Notes under the pieces: model-generated | Database searches by the model: none | Told to the model about the DNA's origin: nothing | The model's input: only the letters and a program-made list of their open reading frames with translations | Origin: Rhizodiscina lignyota | Taxonomy: Eukaryota; Ascomycota; Dothideomycetes; Aulographales; Rhizodiscinaceae | Assembly (NCBI GenBank): GCA_010015805.1 | Contig: ML978121.1 | Location: 2,666,001-2,730,000 of the forward strand | Reading direction: 5' to 3' | DNA: 64,000 nucleotides | Part shown: piece after piece, positions 10,800 to 22,364 of the stretch | Layout of the letters: every line of letters begins with the position of its first letter | How positions within the stretch are numbered: the stretch's first letter is position 1 | Translations under genes and position numbers: made by a program

Positions 10800-11570
10800 T
10801 GTAACATGACAAAGTCCGTTATTCGCACTTTGCACAGCTACGTCAGCATCTATTCGACTTTGAGAGAAACTATTTCCGTAAGGTTACACCAATACTCCGA
10901 GCATCGTGTACCTACCACGCACGAGACCAGTCTTCGACCAGGGCCCCACGCGTCTCCAATATTGATCGTTGCATGACAAAATCATTCCTCAGGCACCTTC
11001 GTCGAATACGTCAGCACCTATGTGATTCCGAGAGAAGCAACTTCCCGTCTGCACAGCTAGCCTTATGCTCTAAGCATCGTTTGTCATGCGCGATACCCGC
11101 CCTTGACCAGGATCGCGAATCCCCAGAATTATTTTATCCCTGCGCAGATCCTCTTGAAGTCTCTTCGATCTATCGTGCGAGTATCAACATCCTTTCATGG
11201 AATGCGAATTCTGTGCTCCCGACTCAGTGAGTTAAGAATCGACGATCTCTTTGGACACTTGCCTTCCGCCATATCCGCTCGAATCTTTCAGTGTCGACGT
11301 CAACGCGCACATTCGTCCTTCAGACGCTTTCGCACTGGGCTGCGAGCCTCCATACAATTTCACATTCTCTGACTTCTGCGCGCCTGGCTTGATGAACTGA
11401 GTATCGCCGGAGTACATCTGCGCTTGTCTCCATCAATCTTCATCGAATGTTCAGGTATTATATCTCGTATTCTGACGACTCCGCGGTGCTACCAGAGCAT
11501 GTACACAATTTGACACTTCCTGACTTCTATGCGCCCAGTTTGACTACCTGAGCAACTCCAGGTTATCGTG
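10800..11570. repeat. Degenerate tandem repeat array, period about 150-170 bp
   Basis: Two similar blocks begin with ATGACAAA near 10806 and 10973, 167 bp apart. They share TACGTCAGCA, GAGAGAA and ACCAG at matching offsets. A second obvious pair is CATACAATTTCACATTCTCT near 11350 and GTACACAATTTGACACTTCC near 11501, each followed by a TGACTTCT-like block. Copies are about 65-75% alike by eye. No open frame runs through it. It looks like an old minisatellite between the IVD and F-box genes. Confidence 0.55.
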
Positions 11571-12298
11571 ACATCCCTATTAAGTGATCATCTCACAAGC
11601 CTCTCATCTTACTTGTCACTGGCTAGAATCGCTCTTCTGGAGACCTCTGTACTGCTGCACGAGCGTGACCGCTGCAGTCGGAGAAAGGCTTTCCTTGCGC
11701 AATCATACTGTTGGACGAGCATCTATATAATTCTAATTTGCGCGTCTTCCACGGGATGGACTTGATGCTTCAAGCATCAGAGACCTTTCACAGTGTTTCT
11801 TCGATGATCCGTGTACGGTGGCCAAAATATTCGTTCGACATCCGTACGGACCCAGTGCATCACGACGGCCACATAGTGGAAATTTTGTATTGTAAAATAA
11901 CCCAAATGCTTGACTACGATTTGGATACATTGCTATAAAGGGAAATTTTGTCTAAAAGCCTCTTCCATTAACCTCAATCTAATCTCAAGGCCAGAAGATG
12001 AGGCCAGCCTGTATTAGACCGCTGCAGTCAAGCAGTATGTGAAAGCATGATACAGCAGATTGTAGTGAAGAGCAGAGCAAACCGTCTCTCGGTGATGGAA
12101 GACTGAAGACGCCCGATATACCAGACATGTCCGACTTTTAAGCAAAGAACTCCAGTTGAGCCGAATCCCTCAGTCCATGAATCGATTACCATAAACAACC
12201 GAGAGTTCATAAGCGCAAATTGCAGCCAACCAGGAGCCAGATTGCTTCAGCTCGCCTATATTAGAGTCTGTTGAAGTAGCACCGCTATCCGCCAATCC
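11571..12298. other. Intergenic region, no supported gene
   Basis: Several open frames shorter than 80 codons, none with a family resemblance. Nothing else recognised. Confidence 0.5.
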
Positions 12299-13322
12299 TC
12301 AAATGTTGTCCTGCTCCATTTGTCGGTCGCCGTTTTCGAAGGTCTTGATTTTACCCTGATCTAGGTATACTCGAGTGAATCTTTTGTGGAAGAGAGCCTC
12401 GAATAGTTGCAAGCTGGCTGGTACTTGTTGAAGGAAGGTGGCGATTTGGCCAGGGATGGTATTTGCACTCCCATCGCCTTCATAATCTTCGTAGTCCTCG
12501 ATCTCGAGGAAGGACGCAGGCAAAGCGAGAAACGTCAGGTGAGGGAAGCTATCGAGTTTCAACTGCCTCAGAAATTGGTGAGATTCCACTATCTCTAGAG
12601 TTGGAACGATCTTGAGAGATTGAAGAGAATGCCTGTAACCCTGGAGAAATGGAACAAATCGAGATAAGCTGGTGCCGTCGTAGAAGAAGAAACTGGTTTG
12701 GCAGCAGAAGCTCTTAAGGGCCTTACTCATCTGGACCATATCCATGACGGGACCGCTGTCAAGTAAAACGCCTTCCAATTCCACTTCTTGCAATGCGCAC
12801 TGATATTCCAGGATGTGACAATGCAAAGGCATTTCGTCGTACTCGTCTCCTCCAACATTTCGACATACAAGCTTCCGAAGCCGGGGGAGTCCCAAAAATG
12901 AGGTAGCTACCGTGAAACTTAGGCGGGCTGTCCAGTGATTTCTGGAATAGCCCAGCTCGAGCGTGTGAAGCTTTGACAGTATACAGAAGTCTGTCATCTG
13001 ATTCGTTGATACCGCAAGTAGTCGTGAAAGGACGAATTGCGTCACGAAGGATTGCGACGTTCATCGAGATGCTTGTCGGGAGCTCGGTCTCAGTCTCGTT
13101 GGTATATGTGAAGACCTTGACGTAGGAAGCGAGCTCTGGCCGTGCTGCAAACGTCCTCAACAAAAGGAGGAGCTGCCCGCTGCCATCAATCAAGATACTC
13201 GAGTAGAAGATACTCTCTGCACAAGGACGGAGCACTCGACATGCCTTCAAGAGGCTGAGATGATCCGTTTGAGACACATAAGTGAAGATCTCATCGAGCA
13301 GTTCATTCGGTAGCTTCAGCAT
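12299..13322 (-). CDS. F-box protein
   Basis: Probable substrate receptor of an SCF ubiquitin ligase. The N terminus MLKLPNELLDEIFTYVSQTD is a classic F-box, followed by SLLKACRVLRPCAESIFYSS. The rest (LHTLELGYSRNH, GLPRLRKLVCRNV, SLQSLKIV) has leucine-rich spacing like fungal F-box proteins. Two overlapping frames must be joined. A 55-nt intron at 12991-13045 (GTGACG...GACAG, branch-like TATCAAC) joins them in phase to 322 residues, but its donor is weak; a slightly different donor or a frameshift is possible. The start at 13322 is chosen because a good 5'-leader intron (13338-13394, GTAAGT...CTAAC...CCCAG) removes the upstream ATG at 13358. Confidence 0.7.
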
Positions 13323-13394
13323 TGCGCTTGACTTGATCTGGGATTGTTTTGTAAGCATATAGTTAGATGGTAGCGGTTTTCAATAAGGACTTAC

Positions 13395-14589
13395 GAGAGA
13401 CTGAGTATGAGCAGAGAGTGAGTTGTCCTTGATGTGGAGGATGTTGAAATAAGGAACGTGGTTGGCATTTAGGTCACAATCCTTTATACCCCTGCCACTC
13501 GTGTGTTCGCAGGCAGGCGCGGAGTTTTGAGAAGTTATGTCGTTGTTCGACCTGTGCGCGAGTTCACTTCCTGAACCACATGCAGCTTGTTAATAGCTGA
13601 AAGCAAGTTTGATTTCGAGATAAGCCAATTATTGGACTTGCATAGCTTCTGGTTGCTGTTTTGGTGCGCGCGGCTGCTTCACCCAACTCAAGCAGTTGCA
13701 ATATACTCAATGAATAAGTATCATTCACCACTATGGCCATTAAGAGTGAAGACAGTCATGCGACTTATCGTACCTCTGTGAGCAGCACTCCCTCCAAGAT
13801 CGTGCAGCACTGCTTCGATCTTCCGAGGCAGGCTTTGCGAGTGACGCAGGCTTCTTCCATACATGATCCACTTTCAATGCCATAGCGTGTAGTTGTGGAA
13901 TAGCGTAGTTATCCCACAATCCAAGGTCTTCTTGCTTGAACATAATTTGTGGAGTCAAGGTCTACTTGGCCGGAGATGGAGGGATCTACAATTTTGCTAG
14001 TTTCAAAGGAGGAAGAGAACGCAGAGAGCCTTAGCGAGAGTGCGCGAGATGATAATATTGCTAGCGAAGAGTATTGAAGAAGGTTAAAGCTGAATGCCAC
14101 GATTCGTGGAGTGTTTGGGGTTGAACGAGGCTGGAACGCCATCGGGCAGGGTGCGAAACAAATGGAAACATCCGATCGCTCTCACCAATCTGCATTCCCC
14201 ACCGAAGCGCCCGTGTCCTTTCTGCGGCGGCGGCAATGTTGCTTGAAAGCCTCTAGGAGGACTACTTTGAATCTAACTCGCTGTTTCAATGGCTGATAGA
14301 GGCAGATTCGTGCCTGCGATGCCCTGGCTGCATGCGATTAGTTGCCTCAGCCGCTCATCTCATCCATGGATATCTCATTGTTCAAACATTCCCGTATCAA
14401 TCCAACGTTTCAAAACCGCGGCGACTGCAGCAGTGCAAGGTATGTATGCAGGTACCGGAAGATTTTACGTGTATTTCCTATGAAAGCCTTAATCGTCCAA
14501 TTTTTGTGTGCCTGAGGACTTCTTGGGCTTTTCAGTTCACTGGGTATGAGATCTACCTTTTCTAGTGGAAGCTTTTAATTGATGTTAAG
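13395..14589. other. Intergenic region, no supported gene
   Basis: About 1.2 kb. Open frames are short and mutually overlapping. This is presumably promoter for the F-box gene on the left and the wall protein on the right. Confidence 0.5.
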
Positions 14590-15540
14590 ATGCAACTCCC
14601 ATTTTCAATCATATCGTGGGTAGCGCTATTTATTGCTCAGTCGGAAGCGAGCAAAACTGGTCACAGCGCCTCTCCTGAAGAACGCCCAAGTTTTGGCTCT
14701 GTTCTCCATCATAAAACGAATCATCAACAGCGACATCATGGCTATGCACATGGCCATCATCACAATCGACCATACTATCAACCTTACTATGGATCATTGG
14801 GTATCAACTCGACCTCGACGGTGACAACAACAGGGACTGTTGTAGTCGTGATCACTCGAACAGCCACTGCGACCCCGGCATCGGAATGTTCATCGGATCA
14901 ACCGTCCACAACGTTCACATTTGCTCCTGCAGACGCAACATCAATTCCGAACTCCTCTGCCACTTTATCGTCTCTCACGAACTCGTCTGCACTCACTGTC
15001 TCGAGCACCCTGACCTTCGCAACCCTGCCTCCTCCGAGTCAGACTTCAAGTGCAACCTCACAAATCAGCAGATCAACATCCATCTCGGTAACGCTTTCTG
15101 TGCCTCAATCTACTGAACCCCAGACGTCGCTGTCATCGCCGACTGCGACATTCGTCATCATTGGCACATCTGTTGTTCCGATTTCGTCTGCAAACTCTGG
15201 TGGTGTCGTAATTCCCGGGGGCCAATCTATCTCTACCGGGCAAGGAACAACGATACCAGATGCCACGTTCTCTTTGGAATCATCGAGCTCAATCATTGTG
15301 GCGGGTATCTCCGCACCGCCACCTGGCGCCACGGGCGAAGATACCACCCAAACTTCAACCGGGCTACCATTCGCAAGCGCAGGAACACCCACAAACGAGA
15401 ATGCGACGCTCGGTTCCACAGCTGCATCTGCCGAGCCTGAGGAGGTCAGTCGGGCAGCTGCTGCAGCTACGCCTTATACCATTCACCGGGAATTAATGGT
15501 GCTGTCATGGATGCTTGTTTCCTTCAGAGTCCTTCTATAA
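14590..15540 (+). CDS. His-rich, Ser/Thr-rich secreted protein with GPI-like tail
   Basis: Single exon, 316 residues. A signal peptide (MQLPFSIISWVALFIAQSEA) is followed at residues ~38-70 by a histidine/tyrosine-rich block including HHGYAHGHHHNRPYYQPYY. About 200 residues of Ser/Thr/Pro-rich sequence follow, with candidate N-glycosylation sites (NSS, NST). The protein ends in a hydrophobic tail (LMVLSWMLVSFRVLL) consistent with GPI attachment. This is the layout of a fungal cell-wall mannoprotein. The histidine cluster could bind metal ions, which is inference only. No homologous domain was recognised. Confidence 0.68.
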   Translation: MQLPFSIISWVALFIAQSEASKTGHSASPEERPSFGSVLHHKTNHQQRHHGYAHGHHHNRPYYQPYYGSLGINSTSTVTTTGTVVVVITRTATATPASECSSDQPSTTFTFAPADATSIPNSSATLSSLTNSSALTVSSTLTFATLPPPSQTSSATSQISRSTSISVTLSVPQSTEPQTSLSSPTATFVIIGTSVVPISSANSGGVVIPGGQSISTGQGTTIPDATFSLESSSSIIVAGISAPPPGATGEDTTQTSTGLPFASAGTPTNENATLGSTAASAEPEEVSRAAAAATPYTIHRELMVLSWMLVSFRVLL

Positions 15541-16272
15541 GAGGGAAAAGATACCTACTGTATCCCGCAATCGCTCCATCACGTGCGGCGCCGGCAAATG
15601 ACCAACACGCTCAAAAGCTCCACGGAGATTATCTCGTAATACAGAGCACCGCTTACGTCGCCGCTATCCCTTGTCATCGATCGGTCTCGGTTTCACACGC
15701 ATGTTCCCGTACGTCTGGGAGAGCTTAAGGACCATGCGGACTTGAGCCCGACGAATGCAGGTCCATCATGCGGGACGGCACCAGGAAGGGAGGCCCCGAA
15801 CACCGCCCCCGTGTCCGGTGCAGGTTTCTACAGGCTCTCCACGTGTTTATACCCAGAGTCTAGCCTAGCCAGAACCTCACATAGATAGCGTTCGAAACAG
15901 TCAGGATTGGCGCTCTGAGACACCGGGCTGAGTCGGGCGGCGTGATTTCTGATAGCTGGCTCTCGCGAGCCTCACGAGTGCCAGATTAGGAAGATGCTTA
16001 GGACGAAAGGACATTGAGCCTTCATTGATTTCGTGGTATCATGATGTGCTTTAAAATATGTCAAACTTCGGCTGTGAACGAACGAAATGAGAATGTGAAA
16101 CGCCACCCGCCAACAACCGACCGACACCCACTCGATCGATCGCCACCATGCTCGTCACCATGCAGCAGCCTTTTCTCCGGTTCACCCTGCTGGCCTGCAG
16201 GCAGGTCTTATTCCCGTCTTAGAAGCTCATTCGACCTTGGTGCTGCAGTCGGAACCTCGCTTCCAAGCGACT
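15541..16272. other. Intergenic region, no supported gene
   Basis: No convincing coding frame; nothing recognised. Confidence 0.5.
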
Positions 16273-16491
16273 CTAGCTGCCTTTCCCGGAACTTTCCTTC
16301 GAGGACTCCTTGTCTTTATCGCTTTCCTGTTGCTGCTGCGCGGCAGCCCGGGCCGACTCAGGTAGTGGTATTGGAAACGGGGCGTACGGGAGCTGGTATT
16401 GAGGTGCTCCAGCAGTAGTCGCCGTCTGGCCAGGAGTAGAAGTACCGCTGCTGGAAGCAGACGAGGTATTTGTGTTCTTCCCAGAACCCAT
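16273..16491 (-). CDS. Hypothetical low-complexity protein, possibly the last exon of a longer gene
   Basis: 72 codons from the ATG at 16491. They are rich in Ser, Thr, Gly and Gln, ending in a charged tail with ESDKDKESSKESSGK. The same frame stays open and protein-like upstream for ~30 more codons (…PTPALPTSPDAGDTGV) to a plausible splice acceptor, TTCTGCAG, near 16582. An upstream exon is therefore suspected, but no ATG with a matching donor phase was found. Either the start at 16491 is real, or this is a gene fragment. Function unknown. Confidence 0.33.
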   Translation of the reverse strand: MGSGKNTNTSSASSSGTSTPGQTATTAGAPQYQLPYAPFPIPLPESARAAAQQQQESDKDKESSKESSGKGS

Positions 16492-19196
16492 GACTCCGGT
16501 ATCGCCAGCGTCTGGGGAAGTTGGTAGTGCCGGGGTCGGACGGGTCGAAGCGTTGGTGCCCGCAGCGTAAGCGAAAGGCTGCAGAAGTTGGAATCAAAGG
16601 ACAGTAGGCTGACTGAGGATGATATAAAGGTCTTCGCCAATCAATGTCTGACTTGAGGGATAGAGTATGACTGAGTGACTTCAAGGTGACTTGTTGATGT
16701 TTATCTGCCTTATATGCCTGAACCTGACGGATATGAGATGGGCTTTAAGAACCTAACGCAGCCATGACGTTCCCAGAACTATATACCCCCTCCCCATCCC
16801 AAAGTGGAAACGATGACATGGAAACCGAACAACCAAGAGGCGACAGGGCTTACTGCTTGCGAATACACCATGGCGTAAACGATCTTACTCACGATTGGTT
16901 CCGCAACACCGTAGTGCCGCAAATTCATTCGAGTCAACAGACTCGGTCTGGGTTCGGGTCTAGGATTGCATCTCTGTATGCGGGCCGCATACGTATCAGG
17001 GCTGAGTATATTCGCCACGCCTTGGCTTCGGACGTTGGTCATGGAGCGAAAAAGAAGTGTTCCACCCTTGCGATCCCGATCAGATGTAACGCCGCCGCCA
17101 TCGCGAGGTTACGAGAGAACATAGCGGAGTGGCATGGTAGGCACGAGAAATAAAGCCGCACCGCAAGATCTCCAGAAGCCGCGCGAAGGTGGTAGGGTAT
17201 CTGATTGGAAAGCAATTGGAAATTGCCCCCCAAGCCTCGAGGGTTGTTGAGTCGTCCAGCGTGGTGGTTAGTGCTAACGGAAGCTTGTTTAGTCTCGCAT
17301 GTCAGGCACCGCGGTTTTGGGCGGTCAAACGGCCGCTGGAAGCCATGACGATGCGTGTCGATTTCGGTGTGAGAAGTGGCACTTTCGCGAAAGCACGGAA
17401 TGGGACGTTAGTAGGCATGCCAAATCCTGGTTGACGACTGAAATGTCACGGCTCCGCTCAGGATGCGTCAAGATGCGAGATCTAGCGGCAAGGGTGCTGG
17501 TGCATACTGCACTGCTAGGCGAGTTTGCAGATTGCAGACTGATGGACCAGGAGAGCAGTTTTCTTGGACGTTAAGCCTCGAAGCTGAGATGCGCCGCAAT
17601 TCCGAGGCGATGTGAGCGAGCGTAAGGATTTGACCAGGTTACTAATCGGTCAGTGCGGCATTGAACGGCCATGACGGCCACCTACTGCTGCTGAGTAACG
17701 TCCGAGGCCAGACGAGCTGTTCCCTGATTGGGCAAGCGATTGTCAAATATGCATGTAATGCAGGGTATGAGGTGAGTGATAGGCCTCACTCGCACAACGT
17801 CGCTCGGAATGCTCTCGTTCGGCCTGCCTGAAATTCAGGAGACTCGGGCCAATCTCGCGAGGCCAGCCGGCTTAATGGAGGTTCATTTTTCGCCTCGGAT
17901 GAAAGAGGAAAGTGGGATATTGGAGCGTTGGGCAGGGCTGTTCTGTAAGACGCACCGCTATAAGTTTCGTCGTGCGATGTGCATACCCCCTCCGGAGCTC
18001 ACTAGTCGCGCGCATACATGATAGCTCAGCTCGCAACTTCTTACTCCTTCACCTTAGATAAGTCGCAATTTCCTTTTTTTGCATGCAAAGCATTATCGAA
18101 TGATTCTTGAGTATTTCTGATGATTACTTTCCGGATTGAAAATGAATCAGGCTAGTCTCCCGCTTCTGCTTGCGCTATCTCACAAAAGTGTAGCTCCGTG
18201 GCAGCGTCCTCATGCCGCATGCGGATGCACCTCCACGCTTCGGAGCCGCATCCTGCAGCTTCGTATTCAACATCCGATCTTTTTCCGCTCCCCAGTCGCA
18301 GGTCGATGGCGTAGTGAACGCGATTAAAACTAACCTACTCCCTCATTGTTCCGCAGTCAAGAGGTGCTGTTGGTCGCAATTTGGAATTTCTCCACAAGCT
18401 TGGCAGAGTTATGGGTGCGAAGACTCTTGCATGTTCCATGCGGAACGACCCGAATCTCTGCAAGCGCATCAAATCAAAACACACATTTGGCACGTATTGA
18501 TGATTGGCAGGAGATGCCGTGCGCAGTTTCTGTTATGCTCTTCACACTTCGATTCGGCCAAAGACGGCTGTCCCGTCCCACGCGATGTTTCTACTGCGGC
18601 GACTTCCAGTCAAGATCGTGATTGAGATTGAGTCAGCTTTCAGTGACCATTTCGAGCAGCATCTATCCGTTCGAGTCGTTCAAAAACTTCTTTATCTTTG
18701 GCTGCAATCGAAGCGCTGCGAATGAATTGACGTCACACATCGTCTTCGGACTTCGGACGGAATGGCTGGAGGCGGTATCTTGCCTTGGGTGGCAACACGG
18801 CATTAGGTTGAGATCGCTCACACCGCTAGTAACACATGAGTCTTGGAATGGGGTCAAACGGACTGGTTGCACGGGCCCAGCCTCCGAGGCATGGACGTCT
18901 AGAACAGCTTCTGGTCCCGAATATCGAGTCAGGGGCGACTTCATCTTGCAAAATGCGCGATATTCTATCGTGAATTCTCTTCAGAGACCCACTACCACAG
19001 CCCTAAGACAAGGTTGAAGGAGACCACCACCGAACAAAGCAATGTAACTCGCTCGGGTAGGACAAGCGGTCCATAAGTTCCCTGTTGTCCTCCAGGAGAC
19101 GCCGAGGAGCTTGAGGATGATGTTGCCCTGGACGGAGATGATTAAAATTGGTTCCGATCTGAATATATACATGCAAAGCTGACGCGGTGAAAAATC
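16492..19196. other. Long intergenic region, no supported gene
   Basis: About 2.7 kb. Frames at 16764-17153 and 18212-18625 are open but lack an intron-compatible structure or recognisable motifs. The second includes a Cys-bearing stretch (VKRCCWSQFG, SYGCEDSCMFHA) downstream of an ATG in another frame at 18136. A decayed small secreted protein gene is conceivable but not supported. Confidence 0.4.
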
Positions 19197-19871
19197 TTAC
19201 ACCGTCTGCGCCGTCTGCGTGCTGGGGGGCGACGAGGTGCTGCTGCTGCCGCTGCCACCACCGCCATTTGCCTGCAACATGTAAGCCTGTCACCAATCTC
19301 AGAAGCTACGTGTCCTTCTCACCAAGGCTTGGATCATTTGGTTCCTCACAAGGTCGGCTTGAAAAGCCGCCTTCAACTGTTGGAGCTTTGGTTTATCGGT
19401 AGGAGGATCACCCATGAGTTGATTCGCTAGGATATATCCTTTTACTTGAGATTCTTCTAGTTGCGCCAGACTAGGCAAGACAGCACTATCGCTGGTGGCG
19501 AGTTTCTGACTGTCTGCTCGAATTTGGATACTCGTACTGACCAAAGTCATTAGAGAGCTATGTTTCTCGTTAATTAGGCTGCTAGCCCTCGGCCAAGCCT
19601 ATAAATTACGAACCTTTGTCGCGTTGAATGATTGATTGTCCGTTATTCCGCTCTGTTGCATCTGCTGGATCATCTCTACGGTAGCGATTTGGCTTTGCTG
19701 CGCCATAATATTGACACCAACATTAAGAGCCAGGAGCTTCTCTGGCGTGAGCGATGAATTTGTCGGTGCTTGACGTCGGACTGTCTCCCCATAGCCCGTT
19801 GAAAACGTATTCGCTGCACCTCTGGCTACGAGAAAGATCATTGGGAGCCAAATGATGGCTCGAAACAACAT
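19197..19871 (-). CDS. Small secreted protein of unknown function
   Basis: Three exons are inferred: 19871-19614, 19505-19323 and 19271-19197, giving 171 residues. The first begins with a signal peptide (MLFRAIIWLPMIFLVARGAA). The second is helical and Gln/Leu-rich (QLEESQVKGYILANQLMGD, LKAAFQADLVRNQMIQAL). The third is a flexible Gly/Ser/Thr tail (ANGGGGSGSSSTSS). The second intron (19272-19322, GTGAGA...TTGCAG) is strong and removes an early stop. The first (108 nt, GTTCGT...GTCAG) is needed because the two open parts share a frame interrupted by a stop, and its boundaries are less sure. No domain is recognised. The layout resembles a secreted helical protein with a linker-like C terminus. 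Confidence 0.55.
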
Positions 19872-21498
19872 AGTAGAAAGAACAATCGTATGGAGCTATA
19901 GGAAAGGTAAAGCTTTACCAGGAGGATGCTAGGGCTCTTAAACCTCCACCAGGTCGACTTTAGAACGAGGTACCAATCATTACCATCGATTCAGCTGCCG
20001 AAACAAGATGCACAGGAGACGGATGCAGCCAGTCAGAATCCCCTTGTATCATGATCTAGGCAAAACAGAACAGAACATGTCGGAAATGCTCCCCACAGTC
20101 CTGGCGTTTGAATTGGTAGTGACGGAGCTTAAATGAGGCAATGAGCGTTCAGCGTTTCGGAGATCAACATCTGAGGCAGGTAATACTAAGCTAAATGAGC
20201 AGAATTCATCGAGCGCCTAACAAGTCTTAGAGAGATGCCCATGTCCTGCCGTTTCAATGCTGTTTCATGTGGAATCGGCAGCATGAAAGGGGTGGACAAG
20301 ACTTGAGGTGAGGTCGCCGTCGGGTCGGAACTTCGGAAGCTAGATTCTCCTTTCGGAGTTCGGTCGGGATTGCACGTGGTAGGATAGGGAGACGACCGGG
20401 GGAAATCCGAACGACGTCAGATATGCAGTTGCCCGTACACCAACCATCGACAATGATCCTTGTATCTTACCTGTTATTTGGAAGCGGCTTTATTTAAATT
20501 TATCTCCATGGCATCTTGCTCGATTAAGCAATAGCTCGAGGAAGATTTCCACTCTTGACCGCGATGGCTTGGAACACCCGAATTATCTACGACTCGCCCG
20601 TAAGCTCAGCCAAAGGGGCGAAATAAGCTGTTCGCGAGAGACAGGTTCGATGATGAGCAGAGTCCGCCATCCTATTTGAGCCGACTTGCGAGAATTAACA
20701 CGTTGACGGCTCAGCTTTCCGCAACGAGGAGCACACTATGCCACAGAGTGAGCTTTTCACCTTGCTTACTGTCTTGCCTTCTCTAAGGAGAAGCACATTG
20801 AGTTCGGAGTATGGAAGCGCCAAGATTCTGGATATATAGGTCTCGTCGACGCGTGCAGCATCTATTCAGATGTGTTACCTATCTACACGTTGTGTACGGA
20901 CTTCGCGATATTGGGCTCTCATTGCCGTGTACGCTGACTCCGATGACACGCTTGCCAAACTCAAGCCGACGATTCAACATAGATCCAGCACCATCCAACT
21001 CTCAATGAAAGTCAGATGAATAGTACGGCTATAATAACCATATCTGTCAAGTCCATGTATTACTGCCTAAGAGATTTTCGCATTCATCACTGTGGAGCAC
21101 GAAACCACGAAGGCCCAGAGGGTGCTCTGATGGAGTCGATTGAAAGGGAGAGTAATCTATGAGAGAGGGGAAAAGCCAATATATGATGCGAAGCCATGAC
21201 GCCAACGCCGTCACCTGCGGAAGGTGTAGCAAAATAGCGATGCTAACACCCCTTTGACAGTTATCATTAACACGAAGCGTCTACTCATGAGTCATGATCA
21301 GATTAGCTTTTACTCCACGCACGCATAGCAATTCACTCCTGCTACAGCTCAGTATTTGTGGGATAATAGCTTTTAGCTTTACTAACGTTTCTTCTTTTTC
21401 CTTGTTGTTCATTACTTTTTTCGGCCCTTTAATGTGACTACACTTTTACTTATCATTTGCACTTTGGCAACACCTTGCTACAGTTTCATCGCACCAAG
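19872..21498. other. Intergenic region, no supported gene
   Basis: About 1.6 kb without a credible coding frame. AT-rich stretches near 20490-20510 and 21370-21450 precede the RBR gene start. Confidence 0.5.
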
Positions 21499-22364
21499 AT
21501 GGCGGCAAAGACCCGCAAACGGGCTCGCTTTCAGCATTCTCGTACTTGCCAATGGCAAAAGGAGACAGATGATTCAAACATTCAGCAAAAAGAACCAAAC
21601 CCACAGTGTTTGACATGCGGTGAGGACTTAGACGACAACTCTTCAGCTCCACGATCCTTCACGAAGAGCTGCCAACATGAGATGCACACATGCTTCACGT
21701 GCATGCAACAATGGATCCGATCGCAGCTTGAAGACAAGACTTGGGACACGCTAGCCTGCCCGGAGTGCCCAGAACGTCTGGAGCACGATGATGTTCACCA
21801 ATTCGCTGATGAGAGGACCTTTGACAGGTGAATTGATTCATGAATTGATTCATGACATCAGACATGTTGTGGTGCTAACACACCCTGTAGATATGACTTG
21901 CTCTCCCTGAGAGCTTCCGCTGGTGTGTTTCGCCTGCCTGTTCGTCCGGCCAATTTCATCCTGCGGCGGCCGAAGCTCCCATATTCACCTGCAATGCTTG
22001 TAGGCATAAAGCTTGTGCAGTATGTGACCGAAACTGGCACGAGGGCGAGACTTGCCAACAGTTCGATGCACGCTTCGCAGCGAATAAGGAGGCTTCTAAT
22101 CAGTCAGAGGTGATGCTGAACACGCTGTCCAAGCCATGTCCAGGTCAAAATTGCCGGTGGAGGATCCAGAAGAATGGCGGATGCGAGCATATGACGTGTA
22201 GGCTCTCATATTTCACCGTTATTTGCATTCAATATTCCTACTAATTCATATTCACGACAGGCTCACGTTGTCGTCATAAATCCTGCTGGGAATGTTTGGG
22301 ACAGATCGTCAGCCATGGTAACCATCTGCACAAGAAAACTTGCCGATTTTACGGGGCTCCGTAG
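21499..22364 (+). CDS. RBR-type (RING1-IBR-RING2) E3 ubiquitin ligase, frame disturbed at exon 2
   Basis: RING1 in exon 1 (21499-21827): CLTCGEDL, CQHEMHTCFTCMQQW, CPECPERL. IBR: CVSPACSSGQFHP, FTCNACRHKACAVCDRNWHE. RING2: CPGQNCRWRIQKNGGCEHMT joined to CSRCRHKSCWECL. The cysteine of NGGCEHM matches the catalytic RING2 cysteine of RBR ligases. Introns: 21828-21890 and 22198-22260. The canonical acceptor at 21890 yields RYDLLSL, as in the neighbouring paralogue, but the frame then fails before FRWCVSPAC. A GAGAG acceptor 23 nt downstream (exon start 21914) restores the frame, giving 238 residues without the RYD block. Either an alternative acceptor is used or the gene is a recent pseudogene. 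Shorter than its neighbour at 23112. Confidence 0.65.

Noticed and set aside
16764-17153. 129-codon open frame
   Set aside because: No recognisable motif and no intron or promoter support; resembles the neighbouring shadow frames.
18136-18625. Possible small cysteine-containing secreted protein
   Set aside because: The ATG with a leader-like start and the Cys-bearing frame are in different frames with no good splice join. Too weak to annotate.
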